From: an uncultured Pelagibacteraceae bacterium
GTDB taxonomy: Bacteria > Pseudomonadota > Alphaproteobacteria > Pelagibacterales > Pelagibacteraceae
Assembly: GCA_902546375.1 (NCBI GenBank)
Contig: CACCJO010000007.1
Span: 1-45,096 of the forward strand
DNA length: 45,096 nucleotides
Direction: 5' to 3'
This document shows, piece after piece, positions 18,342-26,393 of this stretch. A program made the position numbers and the translations under genes. The notes under the pieces were generated by a model. It searched no databases, had not been told where the DNA came from, and was given only the letters and a program-made list of their open reading frames with translations. Every line of letters starts with the position of its first letter. Position 1 is the stretch's first letter.

Positions 18342-19164
18342 AAAAAAAACTAAACCAAAAGTCAAAAAAAAATCAAACAAAAAAAATAAAAAAACAAAAA
18401 TTATTAAAGTAAAAAAAGCTAAGAAGATTTCAAAAATTCTAAAGAAGGTTGAAAAAAAGAGCAAACAAAAAACTGAAATTCAAAATGAAAATTTAAGAAT
18501 CCCTAAGAGCAATGAGATTAAACCTGAAATCAAAAAAGTAAAAAAACAAAATACTGAAAAGAGGGAATATAAAATTAAAGATTATGTTGTGTATCCAAAA
18601 CACGGTGTAGGTCAAATTACAGAATTTAAGAAAATTAATATTGGTGGAATAGATGTTGAAACCTATATTATAAAGTTTGAAAAAGACAAAGCTAACGGTA
18701 TGGTACCAGTCAATAAACAATCTCATTTACGTCCGCTTTCAACTATTAATCAAGTTAATAAAAGTATTTCAATTTTAAAAAGTAAACCAAAAATTAAAAG
18801 GTCTATGTGGAGTAGAAGAGCTCAAGAATATGAGGCTAAAATTTCCTCTGGTAAAATTTATGAATTAGCGGAGGTAGTAAGAGATCTTAATAAAGGTGAT
18901 GATCTTATGATTGATCAATCTTATAGTGAAAGGCAACTATTTGAGAAAGCTTATGATCGAATTCTTTCAGAATTCCAAATTGTTTTAAATGTTTCAAGAG
19001 AAGATACACAAAAAAAACTTGATAAAGCTCTAAAAAGAAATCTTAATAAGGAAGTAAAGGAAGAAGAAAAAGATACTAAATCATCAAGTTCAACTACAAG
19101 TACAAGTGAATTAACCGTTGAAGAGCCAATTTCAGATGATGAGGAACAACAAATAGACGAGTAA
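18298..19164 (+). CDS. carD: CarD-family transcription regulator with Lys-rich N-terminal extension
   Basis: CarD/CdnL-type protein, 288 residues, which binds RNA polymerase beta and stabilises open promoter complexes, for example at rRNA promoters. The CarD domain starts near residue 91 ([20 protein letters not shown]) and continues through [15 protein letters not shown] and the helical DNA-contact region ([14 protein letters not shown]). It is preceded by about 90 residues of mostly Lys (29 of the first 60), and ends in an acidic Ser/Thr-rich tail ([16 protein letters not shown]). The start at 18298 is the only in-frame ATG before the domain, and it overlaps fdxA by 44 nt. The basic arm may add nonspecific DNA or RNA binding. 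A strong terminator follows the stop. Confidence 0.92.
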   Translation: MSKISLKNILKKTFKKKTKPKVKKKSNKKNKKTKIIKVKKAKKISKILKKVEKKSKQKTEIQNENLRIPKSNEIKPEIKKVKKQNTEKREYKIKDYVVYPKHGVGQITEFKKINIGGIDVETYIIKFEKDKANGMVPVNKQSHLRPLSTINQVNKSISILKSKPKIKRSMWSRRAQEYEAKISSGKIYELAEVVRDLNKGDDLMIDQSYSERQLFEKAYDRILSEFQIVLNVSREDTQKKLDKALKRNLNKEVKEEEKDTKSSSSTTSTSELTVEEPISDDEEQQIDE

Positions 19165-19166
19165 AA

Positions 19167-19206
19167 AAAACGCCTCTCACACATAAAGTTATGAGAAGCG
19201 TTTTTT
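19167..19206. terminator. bidirectional intrinsic terminator
   Basis: A 13-bp stem with one mismatch (AAAACGCCTCTCA paired with TGAGAAGCGTTTT) and a 12-nt loop, flanked by A-runs on the left and T-runs on the right. It works as a Rho-independent terminator for carD on the plus strand and for the small basic gene on the minus strand. It is the clearest terminator in the window. Confidence 0.9.
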
Positions 19207-19224
19207 ATAAAGAATACTAAGTTA

Positions 19225-19302
19225 TTATCTTCTTCTTCTTTTTTTAGCTTTTTTCTTAGCTTTTTTCTTAGCCTTCTTCGCTTTTTTTCTTCTCTTAGGC
19301 AT
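19225..19302 (-). CDS. 25-residue Lys/Arg/Ala micropeptide
   Basis: A short gene encoding 25 residues: MPKRRKKAKKA, then KKKA repeats, ending KKRRRR. It contains only Met, Pro, Lys, Arg and Ala (15 Lys and 6 Arg by eye). An AGGGAG Shine-Dalgarno (19309-19314) lies 6 nt before the ATG, the best in the window. A promoter and palindrome lie upstream and the bidirectional terminator lies 18 nt after the stop, so it looks like an independent transcription unit. The composition resembles the tail of histone H1-like or ribosome-associated basic peptides, so nucleic-acid binding is likely. No family is assigned. Confidence 0.7.
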   Translation of the reverse strand: MPKRRKKAKKAKKKAKKKAKKRRRR

Positions 19303-19325
19303 CTTTAGCTCCCTTTTTAGTTAAA

Positions 19326-19342
19326 CGAATCAAATTGATTCG
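19326..19342. promoter_or_regulatory. 17-bp palindrome just downstream of the micropeptide promoter
   Basis: CGAATCAA-A-TTGATTCG, perfect around a one-base centre. It is flanked by AGTTAA (19319-19324) and TTAACT (19346-19351), which extend the symmetry outward. It lies between the predicted start point and the Shine-Dalgarno on the minus strand. It could be an operator or a hairpin in the 5' leader. Confidence 0.55.
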
Positions 19343-19353
19343 CGATTAACTTA

Positions 19354-19382
19354 TTTTTATTTTTTTATACACGTTATGTCAA
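19354..19382 (-). promoter_or_regulatory. sigma-70-type promoter of the micropeptide gene
   Basis: A perfect -35 TTGACA (19382-19377) and a -10 TAAAAA (19359-19354), separated by 17 bp. The predicted start point is near 19347, about 45 nt before the ATG. The rest of the gap (19383-19500) is plain A+T-rich DNA with no other feature I can support. Confidence 0.5.
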
Positions 19383-19500
19383 TTCTTTAATTGAAGTATA
19401 AAATTTTGAAAAAAAATTTTTATAAAAATATAATTTTTAATTTTTAAAAGTGTAAAAAAGTTAGTGTTTATGCGCTTTATAATCAAATATTTTTAATAAA

Positions 19501-21201
19501 TTAATAAAGTTTTTCTAAATCATCTTTATATTTATCTAAAATTTTTTTTCTTTTTAATTTTAATGTTGGTGTTAACATTCCATTTTCAATTGAAAATTCT
19601 TCATCTATTAGTTTAAATTTTTTAACTTTTTCAACTAAAGATAAAGTTTTATTTATATTTTCTAAAAAAATTTCAATTTCTTTTCTATTTTCGGTACTTT
19701 CAGAAACAATTAACGCAACTAAATAAGTTTTTTTATCTCCATAAACAAAACTTTGTTTAACTTTTTCATTTAAACATAATAAATTTTCAATTTTAGATGG
19801 TGAAATGTTGTCACCACCAAGATTAACTATTATTTCTTTCTTTCTATCAGTAATTTTTAAATTTCCATCTTCTGTGATCTCTCCAATATCACCAGTATGC
19901 AACCAGCCATTTCTTATTACATCAGTTGTTTCTTTTTTCATGTTCCAATAACCAAGCATGACATTTTCACCTTTAACTAAAATTTCGCCATCCGCAGCTA
20001 TATTTACCTGGTTTGTTTTAAAAGGAGGCCCCACTGTATCGATTTTGATTTTTCCAGGAATATTACAACTTACAACAGGTGAGGCCTCTGTAAGACCATA
20101 ACCTTGGAGAGTTGGCAATCCTATTGCGTTTAAAAATTCTCCAATTTTTTGGTCTAAAGCACCACCTCCAGATACAAAAGCCTTTAGTTTTCCACCAAAC
20201 TGATTTTTAATCTTTTTTCTTACTAGTTTTTCACAAAAAAAATTAATTAATTTTTCTCTCAATGTTAAATTCTCATTATTTAGTTTTTTGGTACCAAGCG
20301 AGATAGTGGATAATATCAATTTTTTCTTAAGCCCTTTTTGTTTTGAAAAATTCATTGAAATTTTACTGTACAAATTTTGATAAAATCTTGGGACAGCTGT
20401 CATAATCGTGGGTTTTGCAATGGACATATTGGATAATAACTTCTCTAGACTTTCAGCATAATAAATTTTTGCACCAAGTGAAATTTGAACAAATTGAACT
20501 GCGTGCTCATATGAATGAGATAATGGTAACCATGTTAAAAAAGTAGGTTCACTATCCTGAACTAATTGATTTAATATTTCTTGAGCTCCCTCACAATTTG
20601 ATAAAATTCCTCCATGACTAAGCATTACCCCTTTAGGATTACCAGTCGTTCCGGATGTATAAATTATACAAGCAAGATCTTTCCTTTCAAGATTTTGATT
20701 AAAACTTATATAAGTATCTGATTTCTTTTTTTCTAAATATGCATCGAATATATTTTCTATGTTTTCAACTCTTTCATTTATATTTTCAATAGATAAAACT
20801 TTAATCTCTTCTGAAATAAATTTTTCAATTTTTTTTAATTGGATTTCATTAGAGACAATACAAATTTTTGGCTTACAATCATTAATGATGTATTCATAAT
20901 CTTTCTCTGAATAAGTTGTAAATAATGGCACTGTTACTCCACCTGCATTCATAATCGATATATCAGAGATAAGCCACTCTGGTCGGTTTTCAGATAATAG
21001 TATACATCGGTCTCCATCAGCTAAATTTGTTCTTAAGTATTCAGACAAAATTTGAATTTTTAACGCAACTTGTTCCCAAGTTAAAAAATTTTTTTCATTT
21101 TCTTTTAACCATTTTAAAAATGGCTTATCGGCAACTGAGTTTATTTCTTTATACTTAGAAAAAAAAAGTTCTACTAAACTGTTTATTCTACTTAATTGCA
21201 T
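19501..21201 (-). CDS. AMP-dependent (long-chain) acyl-CoA synthetase
   Basis: ANL-superfamily acyl-CoA ligase, 566 residues. It activates a fatty or other carboxylic acid with ATP to the acyl-adenylate and then CoA thioester. The P-loop-like motif is IIYTSGTTGNPKGVML (about 179-194), the A5 motif is GYGLTEASPVV, the A7 Asp is in GWLHTGDIGEI, and the A8 hinge is TDRKKEIIVNLGG. The Lys-rich C-terminal lid ends in the usual way. The long-chain FadD-like type is favoured by overall form (LPLSHSYEHAVQ), but the substrate is not fixed. It is a single gene, downstream of tRNA-Leu on the same strand. Confidence 0.92.
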   Translation of the reverse strand: MQLSRINSLVELFFSKYKEINSVADKPFLKWLKENEKNFLTWEQVALKIQILSEYLRTNLADGDRCILLSENRPEWLISDISIMNAGGVTVPLFTTYSEKDYEYIINDCKPKICIVSNEIQLKKIEKFISEEIKVLSIENINERVENIENIFDAYLEKKKSDTYISFNQNLERKDLACIIYTSGTTGNPKGVMLSHGGILSNCEGAQEILNQLVQDSEPTFLTWLPLSHSYEHAVQFVQISLGAKIYYAESLEKLLSNMSIAKPTIMTAVPRFYQNLYSKISMNFSKQKGLKKKLILSTISLGTKKLNNENLTLREKLINFFCEKLVRKKIKNQFGGKLKAFVSGGGALDQKIGEFLNAIGLPTLQGYGLTEASPVVSCNIPGKIKIDTVGPPFKTNQVNIAADGEILVKGENVMLGYWNMKKETTDVIRNGWLHTGDIGEITEDGNLKITDRKKEIIVNLGGDNISPSKIENLLCLNEKVKQSFVYGDKKTYLVALIVSESTENRKEIEIFLENINKTLSLVEKVKKFKLIDEEFSIENGMLTPTLKLKRKKILDKYKDDLEKLY

Positions 21202-21205
21202 AATT

Positions 21206-21290
21206 TGGTGGGCGAAGAGAGAATCGAACTCTCACTTCTTGCGAAACACGATTTTGAGTCGTGCGCGTCTACCAGTTCCGCCATTCGCCC
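21206..21290 (-). tRNA. tRNA-Leu (anticodon CAA)
   Basis: Minus strand. Acceptor GGGCGAA/TTCGCCC, D-arm with GGCGGAACTGGTAGACGC, anticodon stem CACGA/TCGTG with loop CTCAAAA (anticodon CAA, reads UUG), a long variable arm as expected for a class II tRNA, T-arm GAGAG-TTCGATT-CTCTC, discriminator A and encoded CCA. Confidence 0.96.
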
Positions 21291-21348
21291 CGATTGTTTA
21301 ATAATTTATTAAATAGTATAAGAACTAAAATTATATTAAAACCAAAAA

Positions 21349-21954
21349 ATGTTTAAAAATCTTTACAAAAAATGTTTAGATTTAGCAGGTCACAAAAGTT
21401 CTAAATATTACTTAGCAATTGTGTCATTTGTTGAGAGCTCTTTTTTTCCTATTCCTCCTGACGTTATGGTTGTTCCGATGGTAATCTCCAAAAAAGCGGA
21501 TTTTAAAAAAATTTTTTTTATAACAACAATATTTTCAGTTTTAGGTGGTATGCTCGGCTATGTAATTGGAGCATTCTTTTTCGAGTTTGGAGCACATATA
21601 ATGAATTTTTATGGTTATGAGGATAAACTATATAATTTAAAAGAAAGCTTGATAAAAAATGATGGTTTTTATGCTTGGCTAGGGATTCTTTTTTTAGCAG
21701 GTTTTACCCCTCTTCCTTATAAAGTTTTTACGATTGCAAGTGGTCTCATAGGATTTAATTTTTTAATATTTGTTTTAATAAGTTTAATTTCTAGAGGATT
21801 AAGATTTTTTTTAGTGTCATATCTCTCTTATAAGTTTGGAGACTTGTTTAATGAATTTATGGATAAACATGGGTCAAAATGGTTTACGATAATTGGGATA
21901 TTAATTGTTATTGTTGGATTAGTGGTTTATCTAATTTTTAAATCTAATGTTTAA
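21349..21954 (+). CDS. YqaA/DedA-type VTT-domain membrane protein
   Basis: Inner-membrane protein of 201 residues with about five hydrophobic segments, matching the YqaA subfamily of the SNARE-associated (VTT/DedA) proteins. Seen motifs: VESSFFPIPPDVMVVPM (about 28-44), the re-entrant-loop region with conserved Pro; GGMLGYVIGAFFFEFG; and LAGFTPLPYKVFTIASG (about 121-137). DedA relatives flip or transport lipids such as undecaprenyl phosphate; this subfamily's substrate is unknown. It overlaps dsbB by 8 nt and is the first gene of yqaA-dsbB-coq7. Confidence 0.9.
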   Translation: MFKNLYKKCLDLAGHKSSKYYLAIVSFVESSFFPIPPDVMVVPMVISKKADFKKIFFITTIFSVLGGMLGYVIGAFFFEFGAHIMNFYGYEDKLYNLKESLIKNDGFYAWLGILFLAGFTPLPYKVFTIASGLIGFNFLIFVLISLISRGLRFFLVSYLSYKFGDLFNEFMDKHGSKWFTIIGILIVIVGLVVYLIFKSNV

Positions 21955-22432
21955 TTTAAAAGCTGAATTTTATTTAAAAATAATTTTTTTATTTAGCTTT
22001 ATTGCTTTAATTTCTGCTTTTTTTATAGAATATATTCTTGGACATCAGCCTTGTAATTTATGTTTAATAGAGAGAATTCCCTATGGATTAGGCATTATGA
22101 TAATTATGGCAATCTTTTTAATTAAAAAAAATCAGAAATTCTTAGTTATGTTATTAATCCTTACTTTTATATTCTCTTTTGCAATTTCATTTTATCATTT
22201 TGGAATTGAACAAGGTTTTTTTCAGGAGTCATCTGTTTGTGGAGTAAAGAGTTCGACAGAAATTGTCATTAAAGAAGATTTGCTTAAACAATTAAGTGAA
22301 AAAACAATAAGTTGTAAAGATGTGACATTTAGGATTTTTGGATTATCACTCACAAGCATTAATATTGTAATCAGTTTATTGTTTATTATAACACTTTTAA
22401 AAATTTTTAAGAAATATGAAAAAAACAAATAA
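21947..22432 (+). CDS. dsbB: disulfide bond formation protein DsbB family
   Basis: Four-helix inner-membrane protein, 161 residues. It reoxidises periplasmic DsbA and passes the electrons to ubiquinone. The first redox pair is Cys36-x2-Cys39 (GHQPCNLCLIERIPYG); the second pair is probably Cys98 (SSVCGV) and Cys123 (TISCKDV) in the second periplasmic loop. It overlaps the YqaA-like gene by 8 nt and coq7 by 17 nt, so the three are surely co-transcribed. Placement next to coq7, which makes the quinone it uses, is suggestive but not proof of linkage. Confidence 0.93.
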   Translation: MFNLKAEFYLKIIFLFSFIALISAFFIEYILGHQPCNLCLIERIPYGLGIMIIMAIFLIKKNQKFLVMLLILTFIFSFAISFYHFGIEQGFFQESSVCGVKSSTEIVIKEDLLKQLSEKTISCKDVTFRIFGLSLTSINIVISLLFIITLLKIFKKYEKNK

Positions 22433-22946
22433 AAGAGTACAGGAATTTATTAGAGTTGATCATGCCGGTGAAAGAGGTGCTGTCAAAATCTATGAGGGCC
22501 AATTGTTAGCTTTAAACACTATTGTAAAAAATGAAAGTTTAAAAAAAACAATTGAAGATATGAAAGAACACGAAATAGAACATTGTCAATTTTTTGAAAA
22601 AGAAATAAAAAAAAGAAATATAGAACCAACAAAATTTTTACCCTTATGGGATTTACTTGGTGTTGGTTTGGGTTTTGGCTCTACATTATTAGGCAAAAAA
22701 GCTGCAATGCTATGTACAGCATCCGTTGAAGAAGTTATTGACAAACATTATTTAGATCAAATTAATCAGCTTGGTCCTGAAGAGGAAGAATTAAAAAAGA
22801 AAATTACAAAATTTAGACAAGATGAATTAGATCATAAGGATATTGCTTATGAAGAGGGTGCAACAAAAAAAGGCTTTTACGCTATAATGGACAGAATTAT
22901 CAAAACTGGATCTAAATTAGCAATAAATATTTCTGAGAAAATTTAA
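22416..22946 (+). CDS. coq7: demethoxyubiquinone hydroxylase (Coq7/UbiF type)
   Basis: Di-iron monooxygenase of 176 residues that hydroxylates demethoxyubiquinone late in ubiquinone synthesis. Carboxylate and His ligands are seen in RVDHAGERGAVKIYEGQ (near 13-29), EHEIEHCQFFE, SVEEVIDKHYLDQ and DELDHKDIAYEEG, in the order expected for the ferritin-like Coq7 fold. The first ATG (22416) gives the standard N-terminus and overlaps dsbB by 17 nt. Its 3' end is 2 nt from the convergent HNH nuclease gene. Confidence 0.95.
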   Translation: MKKTNKRVQEFIRVDHAGERGAVKIYEGQLLALNTIVKNESLKKTIEDMKEHEIEHCQFFEKEIKKRNIEPTKFLPLWDLLGVGLGFGSTLLGKKAAMLCTASVEEVIDKHYLDQINQLGPEEEELKKKITKFRQDELDHKDIAYEEGATKKGFYAIMDRIIKTGSKLAINISEKI

Positions 22947-22948
22947 TT

Positions 22949-23518
22949 TTAAGCTTCTAGCTCAACATCCCAATATAAATAGTCCATCCAACTTTTATGT
23001 AAATAATTAGGAGGAAAATTCTTTCCATTTCTATGTAAATCTTCAGTTGATGGTTGATAAGGATATTGATTAAGTTTCATTCCTGAAGATTTTAATAATT
23101 TTCCACCCTTTTTAACATTACATGCTGAACATGCTGTTACAACATTATCCCAGTGTGTTTCTCCGCCTTTTGATCTTGGTAACAAATGATCAAAAGTTAA
23201 TTCCTCTCCACTTCCACAATATTGACAAGAAAATTTATCCCTTAAAAAAACATTAAATCTTGTAAAACTTGGTTTAGATTGTGGAACTATGTAATCTTTA
23301 AGAGCAATAACGCTTGGAAGCTGCATTTTGAATGATGGACTTCGTACAATTCTATCATAACTACTTACTATAATTACTCTATCTAAAAAAACTGACTTTA
23401 CTGTATCTTGCCAAGACCATAATGATAAAGGATAATAGCTTAAAGGTCTATAATCAGCATTTAAAACTAATGCAGGACATTTTTCTAATGATACATCTTG
23501 TTCAATAAAGTTGTTCAT
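22949..23518 (-). CDS. HNH endonuclease
   Basis: A 189-residue protein of the small HNH family that is common as a single chromosomal gene in alphaproteobacteria. The N-terminal half (LEKCPALVLNADYRPL) is a conserved beta domain. The HNH site lies at residues 98-134: zinc pair Cys98-x2-Cys101, catalytic Asp110-His111 in LTFDHLLPRSKGG, Asn125, and a second pair Cys130-x2-Cys133. It is not next to a restriction or phage gene. The biological target is unknown. It probably belongs to core genes rather than mobile DNA. Confidence 0.92.
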   Translation of the reverse strand: MNNFIEQDVSLEKCPALVLNADYRPLSYYPLSLWSWQDTVKSVFLDRVIIVSSYDRIVRSPSFKMQLPSVIALKDYIVPQSKPSFTRFNVFLRDKFSCQYCGSGEELTFDHLLPRSKGGETHWDNVVTACSACNVKKGGKLLKSSGMKLNQYPYQPSTEDLHRNGKNFPPNYLHKSWMDYLYWDVELEA

Positions 23519-23555
23519 AAATTAATTTTAACTTAAATAAAAAATGATTTCAATA

Positions 23556-24218
23556 TTAAGAACTCATTTTATTTTTTTTTAAAATATAATTTAATGCTAT
23601 ACTGGAAGCTTCGATAGGAATATGATGGTCACAATTCTTAATTAAATGGGTCTCTATTTCAATATTAGATCTAATAAAAAAATCTTTTGCCTCTAACATA
23701 TAATTGGGTGAGACAACTTGATCAGAATCACCATGAATTAAAAGAATATTTGTTGATGTTCTCTTTCTTTGTTTGAGATCCTCTTGATTAATAATCTTAC
23801 CAGAGAAACCTACAACACAACTAAATCTATTTTTAGATGTAAGCCCTAAATTAATTGACATCATACATCCTTGACTAAAACCAGACAAACAAATTTTATC
23901 GTTTTCAAGATTATATTTAATTTTTACCTCATCTATGAATTGATTGAGTTTTTTTTCAGCCTTGATTGTCTCATTTAAAATGTATTTTGGATCATCTTTT
24001 GTAAGATCAAACCATTGATAGCCAGATGGATTTATTGGACAAGGTTCATGACCATTCGGGCAGAGAAAAATTGTATTTGTAAGGTGTCTTTTCCAATTTA
24101 ATGAAAGCATACTTATATCTTTACCATCACCTCCGTACCCATGTAGTAAAATGACTGCGTTTTCAATTTTCACATCTTTTTCTGGTTTTATAATGGTTGT
24201 ATCAAGGCAAAATGTCAT
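23556..24218 (-). CDS. phospholipase/carboxylesterase family hydrolase
   Basis: Alpha/beta hydrolase of 220 residues in the acyl-protein-thioesterase/carboxylesterase group (YpfH- or LYPLA-like). The oxyanion strand is LLHGYGGDGKDI (24-35), the nucleophile is Ser115 in the elbow GFSQG, the acid is Asp166 in HGDSDQVVS, and the base is in the CDHHIP segment (198 or 199). It is cytosolic and probably cleaves short-chain esters or acyl-thioesters; the substrate is not known. It lies 37 nt upstream of the HNH gene on the same strand and is divergent from the HIG1-domain gene. Confidence 0.9.
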   Translation of the reverse strand: MTFCLDTTIIKPEKDVKIENAVILLHGYGGDGKDISMLSLNWKRHLTNTIFLCPNGHEPCPINPSGYQWFDLTKDDPKYILNETIKAEKKLNQFIDEVKIKYNLENDKICLSGFSQGCMMSINLGLTSKNRFSCVVGFSGKIINQEDLKQRKRTSTNILLIHGDSDQVVSPNYMLEAKDFFIRSNIEIETHLIKNCDHHIPIEASSIALNYILKKNKMSS

Positions 24219-24267
24219 AGTAATTGATTTATGTTTTTTTATCTATAAAACAGCCTACTATAATTTT

Positions 24268-24471
24268 ATGATTTCTGGAATATTAGTAAAAATTTTATCT
24301 ATAATCTTACTTGTGGCTGTTGGTTTAGTTTTAATTCTTGGTATTGGAACTTTATTTAAAGGTGGAGAAACAAGTAAGAAATACTCTAACAAATTAATGC
24401 AGTTAAGAGTCCTGCTACAATTTATAGCAATTATAGCCTTAGTTGCTTTTGCATATTTTTTTAAAAATTAA
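24268..24471 (+). CDS. HIG1-domain (twin transmembrane) protein
   Basis: A 67-residue membrane protein. Two hydrophobic helices (about 3-24 and 44-64) flank a polar loop, LFKGGETSKKYSNKLMQLR, which is the HIG_1_N (hypoxia-induced) signature. In alphaproteobacteria and mitochondria this family assists cytochrome c oxidase or respiratory supercomplexes; the role here is inferred from that. I placed the start at the ATG at 24268, because upstream codons overlap the divergent esterase gene and are not HIG1-like. The last 4 nt overlap the convergent thioredoxin-like gene. Confidence 0.85.
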   Translation: MISGILVKILSIILLVAVGLVLILGIGTLFKGGETSKKYSNKLMQLRVLLQFIAIIALVAFAYFFKN

Positions 24472-24977
24472 TTAAAATTACTGAACCACTTAACAAATTT
24501 TTCATCAACAAAGTCGATTGATCCAATTATTCTTGCAAACTCAAGTCCATCTTTGTTAAAAAGTATAGTTGTAGGAAGACCTCTTAATTTAAATTTCTTT
24601 GCCAATGTATTGGGCGAGTCAAAATATATTTCTAAATTTTTTATCTTCAAATCTTCAAAGAAATTTAAAGATTTTTGACTAGTATCCTTGCCAATATTTA
24701 TAGGAAATATCTTTAGATTATCTAAATTTGGATTTTCAGCTAACAAATCTAAAGATGGCATTTCATCTTTACATGGAGCACACCAAGTTGCCCAAAAATT
24801 CAATAAAACTAGATTTCCTTTATAATCATTTAAGTATAATTCTTTATTTTTGATGTTTAAAAACGTTATATCACTGTAATTTTTTAACTCTTTATTAATG
24901 ACTAAATTTTTTATATCGGATGCGTCACTAGCAAAAGAATTTGATAGCATTAAAATAAATATTATTAATAATCTCAT
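24468..24977 (-). CDS. TlpA-like periplasmic thioredoxin
   Basis: A 169-residue protein with a signal peptide (MRLLIIFILMLSNSFASDA) that places it in the periplasm. The thioredoxin fold has the active site FWATWCAPCK with Cys66 and Cys69, and the cis-Pro region is RGLPTTILF. TlpA/ResA relatives reduce apocytochrome c or copper-carrying oxidase subunits; that is a plausible role, not shown here. It is 24 nt from the divergent argH and converges on the HIG1-domain gene with a 4-nt overlap. Confidence 0.9.
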   Translation of the reverse strand: MRLLIIFILMLSNSFASDASDIKNLVINKELKNYSDITFLNIKNKELYLNDYKGNLVLLNFWATWCAPCKDEMPSLDLLAENPNLDNLKIFPINIGKDTSQKSLNFFEDLKIKNLEIYFDSPNTLAKKFKLRGLPTTILFNKDGLEFARIIGSIDFVDEKFVKWFSNFN

Positions 24978-25001
24978 GTTAAATAGGTATAATTAATTAT
25001 C

Positions 25002-26393
25002 ATGGTAAAAAATAAAAACAACCAGACAATATGGAATACAAGAATTAAAAATAATTCTTCTAATCTCTCACAAAAAATAGGTAGCTCTATTGATGTAGAT
25101 AAGAGACTGTATAAAGAAGACATAAATGGTTCTATTGCTCATGTAGAAATGTTATTTAAACAAAAAATAATTTCTTTTAGAACAAAAAATAAAATTATTT
25201 ATGGACTAAATAAAATTGAAAAAGAAATATCTAATAAAAAATTTGAATTTAATAAAAAATACGAGGATATTCATATTAATATTGAAAAACGACTGTTTCA
25301 AATAATTGGTGAAGAGGCTGGATATGTTCACACAGCAAGATCTAGAAACGACCAAGTAATAACCGACTTTAAGATCTGGATTAAATCTGCAAATCAAAAA
25401 ATTAGTTTGATGTTAAATAACGTAATTAAAAATTCAATTAATTTAGCTGAAAAAAATGTAGATACTATTATGCCAGGTTTTACTCATTTGAAAAATGCAC
25501 AAGCAGTTTCATTTGCACACTATCTAATGGCTTACGTAGAGATGTTTAAAAGAGACAAAGACAGATTTAAGAATAATTTAGACAGTTTAAATGAAAACCC
25601 ATTAGGTGTTGCTGCATTAACTGGAACTTCTTTTAACATTGACAGGAAATATACAACAAAAAAACTTGGTTTTGAAAAGCCTACAAATAATTCAATCGAT
25701 ACTGTAGCGGATAGAGATTTCGTTTTAGATTTTCTTTACAGTGTTTCTGTTTGTTCGTTACATTTATCAAGAATTTCTGAGGAATTAATTATCTGGAATT
25801 CTGATGGTTTTAATCTGATAAACCTGTCAGATAAAATAGTAACTGGTTCATCAATAATGCCGCAAAAGAAAAATCCTGATCTTTTAGAATACTTAAGAGG
25901 TAAATCTGGAATTACTTTTGGTAATTTATTTTCAATGTTTACTATATTAAAAGGATTACCTCTTTCATACTTCAAAGATCTTCAAGATGATAAAGAAATT
26001 ATTTTTAAATCATATGATGTTCTTTTTCAAAGTTTAAAAATATTTAATGAAATTCTTAAGAATGTAAGTCCTAATAAAAGAAGAATGCTTGAATTAGCAT
26101 ATTCAGGTTACATTACTGCAACAGATTTAGCGGATTATCTAGTTAAAAATAATTCAATGTCTTTTAGAAAAGCTTACCAAAAAACAGCTTTGCTAGTGAA
26201 TTTAGCTGAAAAGAAAAAGAAAAAACTAAATGAATTATCCATGGAAGACTTAAAAAAGGTAGAACCAACATTAACAAAGGATGTGTTAAAAGTGTTTGAT
26301 TTAAAGAATTCTGTCAATTCCAAAAAATCATATGGTGGAACATCTTTTGATAATATCAAAAAGATGATAAGGAAATATAGAAAATTGAGATGA
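25002..26393 (+). CDS. argH: argininosuccinate lyase
   Basis: Fumarase/aspartase-superfamily enzyme of 463 residues. It splits argininosuccinate into arginine and fumarate, the last step of arginine synthesis. The first signature is SIAHVEML, the second HTARSRNDQV, then GFTHLKNAQ, and the flexible catalytic loop is GSSIMPQKKNPD, so all hallmark elements are intact. It is first of an operon, argH-lptM-lysA-plsC; its stop overlaps the lipoprotein gene ATG by 4 nt (ATGA). Confidence 0.97.
   Translation: MVKNKNNQTIWNTRIKNNSSNLSQKIGSSIDVDKRLYKEDINGSIAHVEMLFKQKIISFRTKNKIIYGLNKIEKEISNKKFEFNKKYEDIHINIEKRLFQIIGEEAGYVHTARSRNDQVITDFKIWIKSANQKISLMLNNVIKNSINLAEKNVDTIMPGFTHLKNAQAVSFAHYLMAYVEMFKRDKDRFKNNLDSLNENPLGVAALTGTSFNIDRKYTTKKLGFEKPTNNSIDTVADRDFVLDFLYSVSVCSLHLSRISEELIIWNSDGFNLINLSDKIVTGSSIMPQKKNPDLLEYLRGKSGITFGNLFSMFTILKGLPLSYFKDLQDDKEIIFKSYDVLFQSLKIFNEILKNVSPNKRRMLELAYSGYITATDLADYLVKNNSMSFRKAYQKTALLVNLAEKKKKKLNELSMEDLKKVEPTLTKDVLKVFDLKNSVNSKKSYGGTSFDNIKKMIRKYRKLR

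Noticed and set aside
18213..18464. Minus-strand frame with many Phe and Leu codons opposite carD
   Set aside because: Mirror of the Lys-rich N-terminus of CarD (AAA read as TTT); no ribosome site.
19230..19300. Repeats of AGCTTTTTTCTT that look like a small tandem array
   Set aside because: They are the codons of the KKKA repeats in the micropeptide gene, not an independent repeat or CRISPR array.
22949..23518. HNH nuclease as a sign of phage, intron or restriction system
   Set aside because: Sits among core genes with no phage, methyltransferase or intron sequence; this subfamily is a common chromosomal alphaproteobacterial gene.
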